The translations under genes and the position numbers were made by a program. Of a stretch of DNA of 64,000 bases, positions 24,633 through 32,621 are shown one piece after another. Under the pieces are notes generated by a model. It saw only the letters and a list, made by a program, of their open reading frames with translations. It searched no databases and was not told the origin of the DNA. The stretch is from Pseudaeromonas paramecii (GTDB lineage Bacteria > Pseudomonadota > Gammaproteobacteria > Enterobacterales > Aeromonadaceae): assembly GCF_039540575.1 (NCBI RefSeq), contig NZ_BAABFC010000029.1, positions 1-64,000 on the forward strand, written 5' to 3'. The first letter of the stretch is position 1. Each line of letters begins with the position of its first letter.

Positions 24633-25172
24633 TCACTCCTCGTAGGGTGGGGCAAGAGGCAGGAACACCTCGGTGAGCTGCAGCCGTACCGGACCGCTGG
24701 ATAGCCAGGAGCGTCGTCCCCACAGGGCGCCGGTCGGCGGCGGGCAGCCCCAGTCCGCCAGGGCGGCGACGAAGGCGGGGACGGTGGCAAAGTCCGCCAG
24801 GGCCAGTGGCTCCCGCTGCAGATCCGGCTGACTGAACAGCCACTCCCCCAGCGGTCTGTCCCCCAGGCCGACCAGCGCCGGCACCTGGGCCAGCTGGGCA
24901 CCGGGCAGCCGGGTCAGGGCCCAGACCAGGGGCCGCTCATCCAGACACAGGAGCACCTGGCGACACTGCCAGTCATCGTCCTGGGCCTGCCAGGAAGGCC
25001 CCAGCAGGGTGACGCTGAATTGCCCGGGCCGGGCGCGCAGGGCGGCGGTGAGGGAGCCGGTGTCCCGCAACCAGCGGGCCAGGGAACCGGACAACTGGCA
25101 TCGCTCGGCCGCCTGCCAGGCAGGTTCGGGCATATCCAGGGGCAAGGCGGGCAGGCGGGCAACGCAATGCAA
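24633..25172 (-). CDS. ubiC: Chorismate pyruvate-lyase
   Basis: 179 residues (E. coli 165). Converts chorismate to 4-hydroxybenzoate and pyruvate. The LLCLDE stretch (position of the active-site Arg/Leu region), the GDRPLGEWLFS segment, the LWGRRSWL motif and the C-terminal LTEVFLP with the active-site Glu are visible. The start is the TTG at 25172: AGGAG lies seven bases upstream, and longer in-frame starts add a poorly conserved N-terminus. It forms an operon with ubiA. Confidence 0.9.
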   Translation of the reverse strand: MHCVARLPALPLDMPEPAWQAAERCQLSGSLARWLRDTGSLTAALRARPGQFSVTLLGPSWQAQDDDWQCRQVLLCLDERPLVWALTRLPGAQLAQVPALVGLGDRPLGEWLFSQPDLQREPLALADFATVPAFVAALADWGCPPPTGALWGRRSWLSSGPVRLQLTEVFLPLAPPYEE

Positions 25173-25306
25173 AGGGGGTCTCCTGTCAAAATTCCGGACA
25201 TTATGGTGAAAGCGGGGTAAAAATGTAAGGCGGTGCGCGCTTGACGCCATCAGCACTAACCAGAACAATAATTGTGTTACACACACGACTCATATAACGA
25301 GACATC

Positions 25307-25717
25307 ATGCTGAAGAGACTGACTTGCGGGTTATTGCTGTTGCTGGCGGCGCAGGTGCAGGCCGAAGAAGCGGCGGCACCGGCGCAACCGAATAATGCCT
25401 ACGCCTATTACGCGCTGGATCCCGAGATCATCACCAACTACATCACAGACGGCAGCCAGATGGGCTATGTGCGCATCAAGGTGGAGATCATGGTGGATAA
25501 CAACGCCGATCTGGCCCTGGTGGAGAAACACGATCCCCTGATCCGGGATGCCCTCAACCGCATCCTGGGCAAGCAGACCGCCGAGCAGGTGCGTTCGTTG
25601 AAGGGCCGGGAAGAGATCCGCAAGGAGTGCCAGGCCAAGCTGAACCAGCTGCTGGTGGAAGAAACCGGCCGCAAGCTGATCCGCGAGCTCATCTTCACCA
25701 ACTACCTGTACCAGTAA
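25307..25717 (+). CDS. Secreted FliL-like protein
   Basis: 136 residues with a cleavable signal peptide (about 1-19, cleavage after VQA) and no other membrane segment. The region about 35-136 (ALDPEIITNY, GYVRIKVEIMV, the regularly spaced charged helix and the C-terminal FTNYLYQ) resembles the periplasmic domain of FliL, the stator-associated flagellar protein. True FliL keeps its N-terminal transmembrane anchor and sits in a flagellar operon; neither holds here, so this is an orphan FliL-domain protein. The exact role is unknown. Confidence 0.75.
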   Translation: MLKRLTCGLLLLLAAQVQAEEAAAPAQPNNAYAYYALDPEIITNYITDGSQMGYVRIKVEIMVDNNADLALVEKHDPLIRDALNRILGKQTAEQVRSLKGREEIRKECQAKLNQLLVEETGRKLIRELIFTNYLYQ

Positions 25718-25742
25718 GCCGCCCACCGGCACACCCGCAAAA

Positions 25743-25764
25743 AAGGGGACCATCCGGTCCCCTT
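25743..25764. terminator. Terminator between the FliL-like gene and hsp20
   Basis: AAGGGGACC, ATCC, GGTCCCCTT: a 9-bp stem with flanking A and T-rich bases, between convergent genes. Confidence 0.8.
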
Positions 25765-25787
25765 GCTCTTGTTCCGTCAAACAACCT

Positions 25788-26216
25788 CTAGTGGATTTCG
25801 ATCTCCCGGCGCTGTTGCGGCGGGGTGGACTTGGCCAGCGTCACATACAGGATGCCATCCTGGAAGCGGGCACTGATGTCATCGGCCTGCACATCCTCCG
25901 GCAGCGCGAAGCTGCGGCTGAAGCGGCCATAGAAACGCTCCGTCCTGTGGAGTTGCTTATCCTCATGCTCCTGCCGTCGCTCGCCGCTGATGGTCAACAT
26001 GCCGTTGTCCACCGATAGCTTGACGTCCTCCTTGGGCATGCCAGGCACCTCCACCTGCAGCTCATACGCCCTGTCGTTCTCGACGATATCCACCGCCGGC
26101 AGCCAGTCGCTCTGGCTGAGGCTCTGACGGTCGTCCAACCGGCTCAAAACGCCCCTGTGATAGTCCCGGAACCAGTCTTCGAACTCCCGGAAGGGGTTCC
26201 ATCTTTCGATAGCCAT
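25788..26216 (-). CDS. Small heat-shock protein (Hsp20/alpha-crystallin)
   Basis: 142 residues. The alpha-crystallin domain (about 38-130) has the VEVPGMPKEDVKLSVDNGMLTI... and SRSFALPEDV stretches typical of class A bacterial Hsp20, followed by a short C-terminal tail. It is an ATP-independent holdase for unfolding proteins. The ATG at 26216 has GGAGGTG upstream; an in-frame GTG two codons earlier lies inside that site. A sigma-32-like promoter precedes it. Confidence 0.93.
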   Translation of the reverse strand: MAIERWNPFREFEDWFRDYHRGVLSRLDDRQSLSQSDWLPAVDIVENDRAYELQVEVPGMPKEDVKLSVDNGMLTISGERRQEHEDKQLHRTERFYGRFSRSFALPEDVQADDISARFQDGILYVTLAKSTPPQQRREIEIH

Positions 26217-26261
26217 AAACACCTCCCATTGCGGTCATAGGCCCGTCGGCCTTCACCCTAA

Positions 26262-26289
26262 TGGTGGGGTCCGCTGTCGGTTTTTCAAG
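26262..26289 (-). promoter_or_regulatory. Sigma-32-like heat-shock promoter of hsp20
   Basis: The minus strand has CTTGAAA (26283-26289), a 13-nt spacer and CCCCACCA (26262-26269), a good RpoH-type pair, 46 bp upstream of the hsp20 start. Confidence 0.72.
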
Positions 26290-26307
26290 CCATATCTGGT
26301 GAAAAAA

Positions 26308-26922
26308 TCAGCCGAGCAGGCCCGACAATAAATGACCGCCAAGCCCCAGCATGATGAGCCCCACCAGGGCATCGATGCCCCTGGGCACCTGAGGGTGGCT
26401 GAGCCAGGGGGCCAGCCGCGCCGCCAGCAGCGCCAAACCAAAGAACCAGACGGTGGAGGCCAGCACGGCCCCCAGGGCGAAGGCCGGCAAGGCCTGGTGT
26501 GGCCACTGGGCCGCCATGCTGCCCAGTATCATGACGGTATCCAGGTACACGTGGGGATTGAGCAGCGTCACCCCCAGGGTGGTGAACAAGATGGCCTTGT
26601 CACCGGCCCCCTCCCCCTGCAGATCCAGCCGGGCGGAGCCATTGTGCCAGGCCCGCCACAGGGACTGGCCACCATAACCCAGCAGAAACAGGCTGCCCCC
26701 CAGGGTCAGGGTCAGCTTGAGCCAAGGCAGGCTGGCCAGGGCCTGGCCACCGCCAAACACCCCCAGAGCGATCAGCAGGCAGTCACACAAGAGGCACAAG
26801 CCCGCCACCCACAGATGACGCTCCCGCCGCAGCCCCTGACGCAGCACATAGGCGTTCTGGGCCCCGATGGGCATGATGAGACTGGCCCCCAGGGTAAAGC
26901 CCTGCAAGATGACAACCGACAT
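26308..26922 (-). CDS. argO: Arginine/lysine exporter of the LysE family
   Basis: 204-residue inner-membrane exporter with about five to six hydrophobic segments. The LysE-family start (GFTLGASLIMPIGAQNAYVLRQG) is nearly canonical, and the TLLNPHVYLDT segment is present. It exports basic amino acids (arginine in E. coli). It is divergent from argP, its known transcriptional activator in E. coli, with an 89-bp interval. The ribosome site GGAGGAG precedes the ATG. Confidence 0.92.
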   Translation of the reverse strand: MSVVILQGFTLGASLIMPIGAQNAYVLRQGLRRERHLWVAGLCLLCDCLLIALGVFGGGQALASLPWLKLTLTLGGSLFLLGYGGQSLWRAWHNGSARLDLQGEGAGDKAILFTTLGVTLLNPHVYLDTVMILGSMAAQWPHQALPAFALGAVLASTVWFFGLALLAARLAPWLSHPQVPRGIDALVGLIMLGLGGHLLSGLLG

Positions 26923-26949
26923 AGCGACTCCTCCACAACAGATGGCGTC

Positions 26950-26978
26950 AGCCTAGGGCTTGGCGTATCTTCAGTAAA
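26950..26978 (-). promoter_or_regulatory. Candidate argO promoter
   Basis: TTTACT (26973-26978), a 17-nt spacer and TAGGCT (26950-26955) on the minus strand. An A/T-rich stretch just upstream (about 26978-27010) is where ArgP would be expected to bind. Confidence 0.45.
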
Positions 26979-27011
26979 ACTAATGATTTTGATATTTCAT
27001 AAGAGATATTT

Positions 27012-27923
27012 ATGAGCCGGGATCTGCCCCTGGATTACAAGCTGCTGCAGGCCCTGGATGCCGTGGTGCGGGAGCAAAGCTTCGAGCGGGCCGCCCGGGC
27101 CCTGCACCTGACCCAGCCCGCCATCTCCCAACGCATCAAGCAGCTGGAGCAGCTGCTAGCCCAGCCGGTGCTGCTGCGCAGCTCGCCCCCCGGCCCCACC
27201 CTGCTGGGGCAACAGCTGCTGGGCCACTACCGCCAGGTCAGTCAGCTGGAGCGGGAGCTGCTGCCCCGCCTGCGGCCCGAGGCCCCCTCTGAGCCGCTGC
27301 GCATCAGCATCGCCGTCAATGCCGACAGCCTGGCCACCTGGTTTCTGCCGGCCCTCACCCCCCTGCTGGACCGCCACCCCCTGGCGCTGGATCTGGTGCT
27401 GGACGATGAGACCCGCAGCGTGGAGCGGCTGCGGCAAGGAGAGGTGTTCGGTGCCGTGGGCTGTCATCCACTCCCCCTGCCGGGCTGTGAGGCCAGCCTG
27501 CTGGGGGACATGGAGTACCGGCTGATCTGCTCCCCCGGCTTTGCCCAGCGCTACTTTGCCGACGGCCTGCACCTGCAGGCCCTGAGCCGGGCGCCGGCGG
27601 TGGCCTTCGATCACAGAGACGACATGCACGTCTCCTACCTGAGCCAGCACTTTGCCCTGCCCCCCGGCGGCTACCCCTGCCACACGGTGCGCTCCTCCGA
27701 GGCCTTCATCGATCTGGCCCTGGGCGGGGTGGCCTACGCCCTGATCCCCGTGCTGCAGATCCGGCCCCAGCTGGCGGCGGGCAGCCTCATCAGCCTGCCG
27801 GCGCCCCCGCTGCAGCGCACCCTCTACTGGCATCGCTGGCTGCTGGCCCGCGGCGTCCATCAGCAGGTCTCGGAGGCCATACTGGCCGCCGGGCAGCAGT
27901 CCCTGGCCAAATCCCAGGCATAA
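27012..27923 (+). CDS. argP: LysR-type regulator ArgP
   Basis: 303 residues. An N-terminal helix-turn-helix (about 5-65; DYKLLQALDAVVREQSFERA, HLTQPAISQRIKQLE) and a C-terminal effector domain. ArgP (IciA) activates argO when arginine is bound and blocks it with lysine. The divergent argO partner, the length and the sequence support ArgP over a generic LysR. A hairpin terminator follows. Confidence 0.92.
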   Translation: MSRDLPLDYKLLQALDAVVREQSFERAARALHLTQPAISQRIKQLEQLLAQPVLLRSSPPGPTLLGQQLLGHYRQVSQLERELLPRLRPEAPSEPLRISIAVNADSLATWFLPALTPLLDRHPLALDLVLDDETRSVERLRQGEVFGAVGCHPLPLPGCEASLLGDMEYRLICSPGFAQRYFADGLHLQALSRAPAVAFDHRDDMHVSYLSQHFALPPGGYPCHTVRSSEAFIDLALGGVAYALIPVLQIRPQLAAGSLISLPAPPLQRTLYWHRWLLARGVHQQVSEAILAAGQQSLAKSQA

Positions 27924-27925
27924 AA

Positions 27926-27949
27926 AACGCCAGCACTCAGGCTGGCGTT
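27926..27949. terminator. Terminator between argP and metF
   Basis: AACGCCAGC, ACTCAG, GCTGGCGTT with an A-run before it (a T-tract for metF on the minus strand). Confidence 0.85.
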
Positions 27950-27966
27950 GGTCGGCTCGAAAGCAC

Positions 27967-28866
27967 TCAAGCCTTGGGCTTGGGCCGCACCCCCAGGGTG
28001 TGGCACAGGGCATAGGTCAGCTCGGCGCGGTTCAGGGTGTAGAAGTGGAAGTCCTTCACCCCTTCCCGGGAGAGCACCCGCACCATGTCGATGGCAATGC
28101 TGGCCCCCAGCAGGTTGCGGGTCATCTGGTCGTCGTCGGCGATCCCCTCAAAGCGCTGGTGCAGCCAGGCGGGGATCTTGACGTTGGAGAAACCGGCAAA
28201 CTTCAGCAAGGTCTTGTAGTTGGATACCGGCAGTATGCCCGGCACGATTTCCGCTTCGATGCCGATGGCGGCACAGCGATCCCGGAAGCGCAGGTAGCTT
28301 TCCACGTCGTAGAAGAACTGGGTGATGGCCCGGTTGGCCCCGGCATCGATCTTGCGTTTGAGGTTGAGCAGATCCGCCTGGGCGCTCTTGGCCTCCGGAT
28401 GCACCTCGGGATAGGCCGCCACCGAGATGTCGAAATCGGCGACTTCCTTCAACAGGCCCACCAGGTCGGCGGCATACATGTCCGGCTTGGCCATGCCCTC
28501 GGGCAGGTCACCCCGCAGGGCGACGATATGCCGGATGCCGTTGTCCCAGTAATCCTGGGCAATCTGGCGCAGCTCGTCACGGTTGGCATCGATGCAGGTC
28601 AGGTGCGGCGCGGCGATGAGGCCGGTGCGCTCCTTGATCTCCTTGATCACCTTGTGGGTGCGATCCCGGGTGCCGGAGTTGGCGCCATAGGTGACGGAGA
28701 CAAACTTGGGAGACAGGGTCTGCAGGCGCTCGATGGAGTTCCACAGGGTCTGCTCCATGGACTCGGTGGTCGGCGGGAAGAATTCAAACGAGACATCGAT
28801 GCGGCCATTCAAATCCGCCAGACTCTGGTTCAGCGCCTCCACCTGACGTGCACTCTCAAAACTCAT
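27967..28866 (-). CDS. metF: 5,10-methylenetetrahydrofolate reductase
   Basis: 299-residue FAD-dependent TIM-barrel enzyme producing 5-methyl-tetrahydrofolate for methionine synthesis. The N-terminal SFEFFPP motif with the catalytic Glu, VTYGANSGTRDRT, and ALRGDLPEG are visible. AAGGAG precedes the ATG. A four-unit Met box upstream indicates repression by MetJ with S-adenosylmethionine. Confidence 0.97.
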   Translation of the reverse strand: MSFESARQVEALNQSLADLNGRIDVSFEFFPPTTESMEQTLWNSIERLQTLSPKFVSVTYGANSGTRDRTHKVIKEIKERTGLIAAPHLTCIDANRDELRQIAQDYWDNGIRHIVALRGDLPEGMAKPDMYAADLVGLLKEVADFDISVAAYPEVHPEAKSAQADLLNLKRKIDAGANRAITQFFYDVESYLRFRDRCAAIGIEAEIVPGILPVSNYKTLLKFAGFSNVKIPAWLHQRFEGIADDDQMTRNLLGASIAIDMVRVLSREGVKDFHFYTLNRAELTYALCHTLGVRPKPKA

Positions 28867-28907
28867 CCCTTGCTCCTTGACTAACCGGGTCTGGCATCAT
28901 GCCAAAC

Positions 28908-28939
28908 AGATGTTTGGACGTCTAAATGTCCAAACATCT
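28908..28939 (-). promoter_or_regulatory. MetJ operator: four tandem Met boxes
   Basis: Four contiguous 8-bp units, on the plus strand AGATGTTT, GGACGTCT, AAATGTCC, AAACATCT, each a variant of AGACGTCT. The whole 32 bp is also an inverted repeat with 12-bp arms. It lies 42 bp upstream of the metF ATG. Confidence 0.92.
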
Positions 28940-28977
28940 TGGAGTGCCAGCCCGGCCTTGTCAACAGGAATATGGCC

Positions 28978-30369
28978 TCACTGTCCAGTCGGCGGCGGGC
29001 TGGCCGGGGTGCCGTCCACTGCGGCCGCGCCACTGGCGGCAGCATCTAAGGTACCGTCGGCCGAGGAGGCCGCCGGTGACACGGTCGGCGGGGCACAGTT
29101 ATCCAGCAGGCTGGCCTCGGCGGCCTGTTGCTGAGGCCCATACCAGCCCACCAGCCCCTGCTCCAGCCGGGCGGCGGCCTCCGCCGGGCTCAACTGCCCC
29201 AGCATCACCGCCTGGGTCACCTCGTTGAGTTCGCTGGAGAGCGACGGCGTGCCCCGGGAGAGGATCTGGGTCGCCACCCGTATGGTGGAGTCACAACTGT
29301 CCCGCCAGCTGGCCATGGTGCTGGCCACCGGGTTGTCCAGCTCGAAGAAGTGGTTGGACAGGGAGAAGAAGCCCGGCACCGAGTTGGAAAACAGCTCGGC
29401 GAACTCCGCCGAAGACATCCACTCCAGCAGGGTCAGGGCCGCGGCCTGGTTGGGGCTGGCGGCATTGATGCCGATGCCGATATCGGTGTGGTCGGTGAAG
29501 TAGCAGCTGTCGCCTTCCTCGGCCACCGGCGGCGGGAAGGCATCGAAGTCGACCTTGCCCATGAACTGGCTGATGGCCCAGGAGCCCGCCACTATCACCG
29601 CCGCCTTGCCGGAGGCAAACAGCGCCACCGCCTGCCCCTCGTCCAGCTGTTCTGGGGCCGCCCCCAGATAGGGCCGCCAACGGGCCAGCTCATCGAACAC
29701 CGCCACGTAAGGCGCGTCGGTGAACTTCTGCTTGCCAGAGAGCAAGGCGGTGCGGCCATCCTCGCCATGCCAGTAGTTGGGGCCGATATTCTGGTAACCC
29801 AGCTCGGAGGTGATCCAGTTGTCATGCACCGGCATCACCAGCGGCTGATAGCGGCCATCCTGTCGTACCTTGTCCAGGGCGGCGAAGAACTGGGCCCGGG
29901 TCTTGGGCACGGCAAGCCCCAGCTCCTTGAAGATGGTCTTGTTGTAATAGAAACCCTGGATCACCGAGGCGATGGGCAGGCAGAAGGTCTGGGCCCCGGA
30001 GTCGGTCTGCCAGGCGCTGCGGGCAAAGCGCGGGAAGTTCTCCAGGCCGGGGAACTCGGTGAGATCCGTCAGATACCCGTCCTGAAACAGCTTGAGGGAG
30101 GCATCGTAGGGCCGGCAGGTGATGAGATCCCCGGCCTTGCCCGCCTTGAGCCGCTCCAGCAACACTGTCTCATATTCGGCGGCATGCACCGCTGCCAGGG
30201 TGACCGAGATCTCCGGATGACTCTTCTGGAAGGCCGGTAATATCTGGGTGCGCCATAGCTCGGCATCGTCGATCCGCCAGGTTTCGATCACCAGATCCGT
30301 GGCCAGGGCCGACAGACTCAGGCTCCATCCCAGCGTCAGGGCCAGGGCACCACGTAAAAGCTTCAACAT
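28978..30369 (-). CDS. Periplasmic ABC-type solute-binding protein (family 1), orphan
   Basis: 463 residues. A signal peptide (about 1-20, ending LSALA) leads into a family 1 (carbohydrate-type) binding-protein fold (IETWR...AFQKSHPEISVTL, YYNKTIFKELGL, GSWAISQF). The last 45 residues are an Ala/Pro/Ser/Thr-rich low-complexity tail. The ATG at 30369 has AGGAG upstream; a longer in-frame start overlaps the chemoreceptor stop. No permease or ATPase gene is nearby. Instead it follows a chemoreceptor gene by 10 bp, so it may present its ligand to that receptor. The ligand is unknown; sugar or glycerophosphodiester types are the closest by eye. Confidence 0.85.
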   Translation of the reverse strand: MLKLLRGALALTLGWSLSLSALATDLVIETWRIDDAELWRTQILPAFQKSHPEISVTLAAVHAAEYETVLLERLKAGKAGDLITCRPYDASLKLFQDGYLTDLTEFPGLENFPRFARSAWQTDSGAQTFCLPIASVIQGFYYNKTIFKELGLAVPKTRAQFFAALDKVRQDGRYQPLVMPVHDNWITSELGYQNIGPNYWHGEDGRTALLSGKQKFTDAPYVAVFDELARWRPYLGAAPEQLDEGQAVALFASGKAAVIVAGSWAISQFMGKVDFDAFPPPVAEEGDSCYFTDHTDIGIGINAASPNQAAALTLLEWMSSAEFAELFSNSVPGFFSLSNHFFELDNPVASTMASWRDSCDSTIRVATQILSRGTPSLSSELNEVTQAVMLGQLSPAEAAARLEQGLVGWYGPQQQAAEASLLDNCAPPTVSPAASSADGTLDAAASGAAAVDGTPASPPPTGQ

Positions 30370-30379
30370 ATCCCTACTC

Positions 30380-32359
30380 CTACACCTTGAATCGACCAAT
30401 GAGTTGCTGCTGCTTGTCGGACAGGTCCGCCAGCACTTCGCTGGACTTGGCCGCCTCCCGGGAGGCCCGCTCCGTCTCCAGCGCCACGTCAGCGATGCCG
30501 GCCACGTGCTGGGCCACCCCCTGACTGACGGAAATCTGCTCGCCGGCGGCGTGCACCACCTGGTCCGTCATGTCCTTGATAGCCGCCATGCGGCGGGCGA
30601 TGGACTGCAACGCCACATCGGTCTGCCGGCTCTGCTCCACGCAGGCCCGGGTCTGATCGAAACTGCGACCCATGACCTCCACCACCTGATTGCTGGCCGC
30701 CTGCAGGCTGTGGATCATGGTCTGGATCTCTTCGGTGGACTCCTGGGTGCGGTTGGCCAGGGCGCGCACCTCGTCCGCCACCACGGCAAAGCCACGGCCG
30801 GCGTCGCCGGCGCGAGCCGCCTCGATGGCGGCGTTCAGCGCCAGCAGGTTGGTCTGATCGGCGATGCCCCGGATCACATCCAGAATGCTGCCGATGCTGT
30901 TGCTGTACTGCTCCAGCTGGCGGGTCATGGCGACGGCGCCTTCCAGATCCCCGGCCAGCTGTTCGGTGAGCTGGCGGTTCTGGCTCACCAGGCTGCGGCC
31001 GGACTGGGCCTCCTCGTTGGCCTGATCCACCTCCTGCTGAGCATGTTCGGTGGAGCGGGCCACCTCACCGGCACTCACCTCCAGCTCGGAGATGGCTGCC
31101 GCCACCTGATCGGTCTGGCTCTTCTGCTCCTGCACCCGGGACATGGCCCGTTCGCCGATCTCGGCGGTGCGGCTGGCCTCGACCACCAGTTGGCGGGAGC
31201 CGTCGCGGATCTCCAGCAGCAGCTCATCGGTATTGTGCGCCACGCTGTCCAGGGCGCGGGAGAGCTGGCCGAATTCATCCTGCCGCCGGTAGTTGACCCG
31301 GCAGGTCATGTCGCCATCGGCCATGCGCTGCAACGCATTGCCCATCAGCTGCAAGGGCTTCTGGATGCTGCGGCTGGTGCTCCAGGCGATGAGCAGCGCC
31401 AGGACGGCAGAGCAGCTGGCCACCAGCAGGATCCAGAAGATGGCCTGCCCCACGGCGCTGTCCGCCTGTTGCCGGCCCTGCTGCAGAGTCTGGTTGGTCA
31501 TGTCGATCAGCTGTTGCAGCTGGCTGCTCACCTGCTGCAGCTGTTGCCCAGCGGCTTCTTCCTGCGCCATGCGCGCCTGGGTCAGCTGCTGCTGACGGGC
31601 CATGGCGGCCAGCAGGCCCTGTTCGCCGAAGGCCAGGGTCTTGAGCTGATCCAGGCTGCGGTTGAAGCGGGCCTTGACGTCATCCGGCACCTTGATGAGC
31701 GCCAGCCGCTTGCTGGCGATCTCGATGTCTTTGGCCAGCACCTTGCCCAGCGCCGCCAGATCCGTGTGTTCATCGGCCCGGCGGATCTGCTTGATGTCCC
31801 GGGCCAGGCCGCTGGTGATGAGCTCGGCCTTGTTCTGCAGGGAGCGCCGCTCGGCGGTGAACTGCAGCATCAGATCCGCCGCCCCCCGGTAGCTGTCCTC
31901 CAGACGCAGGAAGTCCAGCTGCAACCCCTGCAGCCGGGTCTTCAGGTCCACCTCATCCTTGTGCAGGGCCAGCAACTGTTCGGCCTGCTGGAAGAAGCGG
32001 CTGACCTGCTCGTCCGAGCCACGCAGCAGCCCCCGTTCCGCCTCGCTCATCGCCAGGTCGCCCAGTTTGTCCAGCTGCTGTCCGTACTCCTGCTTGCTTT
32101 GGGCGAAGCGCGGCGCCACCGTCGCCAGCTCCTCAGCCCCCCAGGCATTGAGATAGGCCAGCAGGTGGCGGCCGCTTTGCTGGGTGGCATCCCGCAGGCC
32201 GGCTGCCGCCAGCGCCAGCGGGGTCGCCTCGTCGGTGACCTGCTTGAGCCGACTGTTGATGGTACTGGTCTGCAGATAGCTGATCCCGCCCAGCAGCAGC
32301 AACAACAGCAGCAGCAGGGCGAAACCGGCCTGGATCCTTTGCACTATGGACAGTGTCAT
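30380..32359 (-). CDS. Methyl-accepting chemotaxis protein with long helical sensor domain
   Basis: 659 residues. Transmembrane segment 1 (about 11-25, nearly all Leu), a roughly 275-residue helical periplasmic domain (30-305), transmembrane segment 2 (306-326), a HAMP domain (about 327-380) and the cytoplasmic signalling helices with the hairpin tip containing NLLALNAAIEAARAGD and the GFAVVADEVR stretch. The sensor size and helical character suggest an HBM-type (helical bimodular) domain. The start at 32359 has GAGG upstream; a longer frame adds 68 unconserved residues. It precedes a solute-binding protein gene by 10 bp. There is no CheB/R-binding pentapeptide at the C-terminus (it ends LIGRFKV). 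Confidence 0.93.
   Translation of the reverse strand: MTLSIVQRIQAGFALLLLLLLLLGGISYLQTSTINSRLKQVTDEATPLALAAAGLRDATQQSGRHLLAYLNAWGAEELATVAPRFAQSKQEYGQQLDKLGDLAMSEAERGLLRGSDEQVSRFFQQAEQLLALHKDEVDLKTRLQGLQLDFLRLEDSYRGAADLMLQFTAERRSLQNKAELITSGLARDIKQIRRADEHTDLAALGKVLAKDIEIASKRLALIKVPDDVKARFNRSLDQLKTLAFGEQGLLAAMARQQQLTQARMAQEEAAGQQLQQVSSQLQQLIDMTNQTLQQGRQQADSAVGQAIFWILLVASCSAVLALLIAWSTSRSIQKPLQLMGNALQRMADGDMTCRVNYRRQDEFGQLSRALDSVAHNTDELLLEIRDGSRQLVVEASRTAEIGERAMSRVQEQKSQTDQVAAAISELEVSAGEVARSTEHAQQEVDQANEEAQSGRSLVSQNRQLTEQLAGDLEGAVAMTRQLEQYSNSIGSILDVIRGIADQTNLLALNAAIEAARAGDAGRGFAVVADEVRALANRTQESTEEIQTMIHSLQAASNQVVEVMGRSFDQTRACVEQSRQTDVALQSIARRMAAIKDMTDQVVHAAGEQISVSQGVAQHVAGIADVALETERASREAAKSSEVLADLSDKQQQLIGRFKV
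32292..32318 (-). repeat. CAG/CTG-rich triplet tract encoding poly-Leu
   Basis: A run of CAG/CAA triplets on the plus strand (CTG/TTG codons on the coding strand) encodes nine consecutive leucines in the first transmembrane segment of the chemoreceptor. It is interrupted by CAA units. It could change length by slippage in steps of one residue. Confidence 0.6.
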
Positions 32360-32621
32360 TGTCACAACCTCAACCTGTGTAAAACCGATAGCCTCCAGCC
32401 GTTCGCCCGCGGGCCGAACAGCTGAAAGCGTTTGCAAAACGGAGGTAAGCCTAGCCCTAATCGAGATTCCCGCCAGCCGACACCACAGCAATGTGCCTAA
32501 GCGGTGCAGGCCGGCAAAAGATAGCCACTCCAAACGGGATAAGCTCAGAGGAATATTAGACAATTACAATAAGTTACACAGGTTTTCCTGCCAGAAAGAT
32601 CCGCACCGCCCTAAAAAAGAC

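Noticed and set aside
32360..32621. Flagellar sigma-28 promoter upstream of the chemoreceptor
   Set aside because: I looked for TAAA-N15-GCCGATAA on the minus strand and saw no acceptable match; the 262-bp interval shows only scattered A/T-rich tracts.
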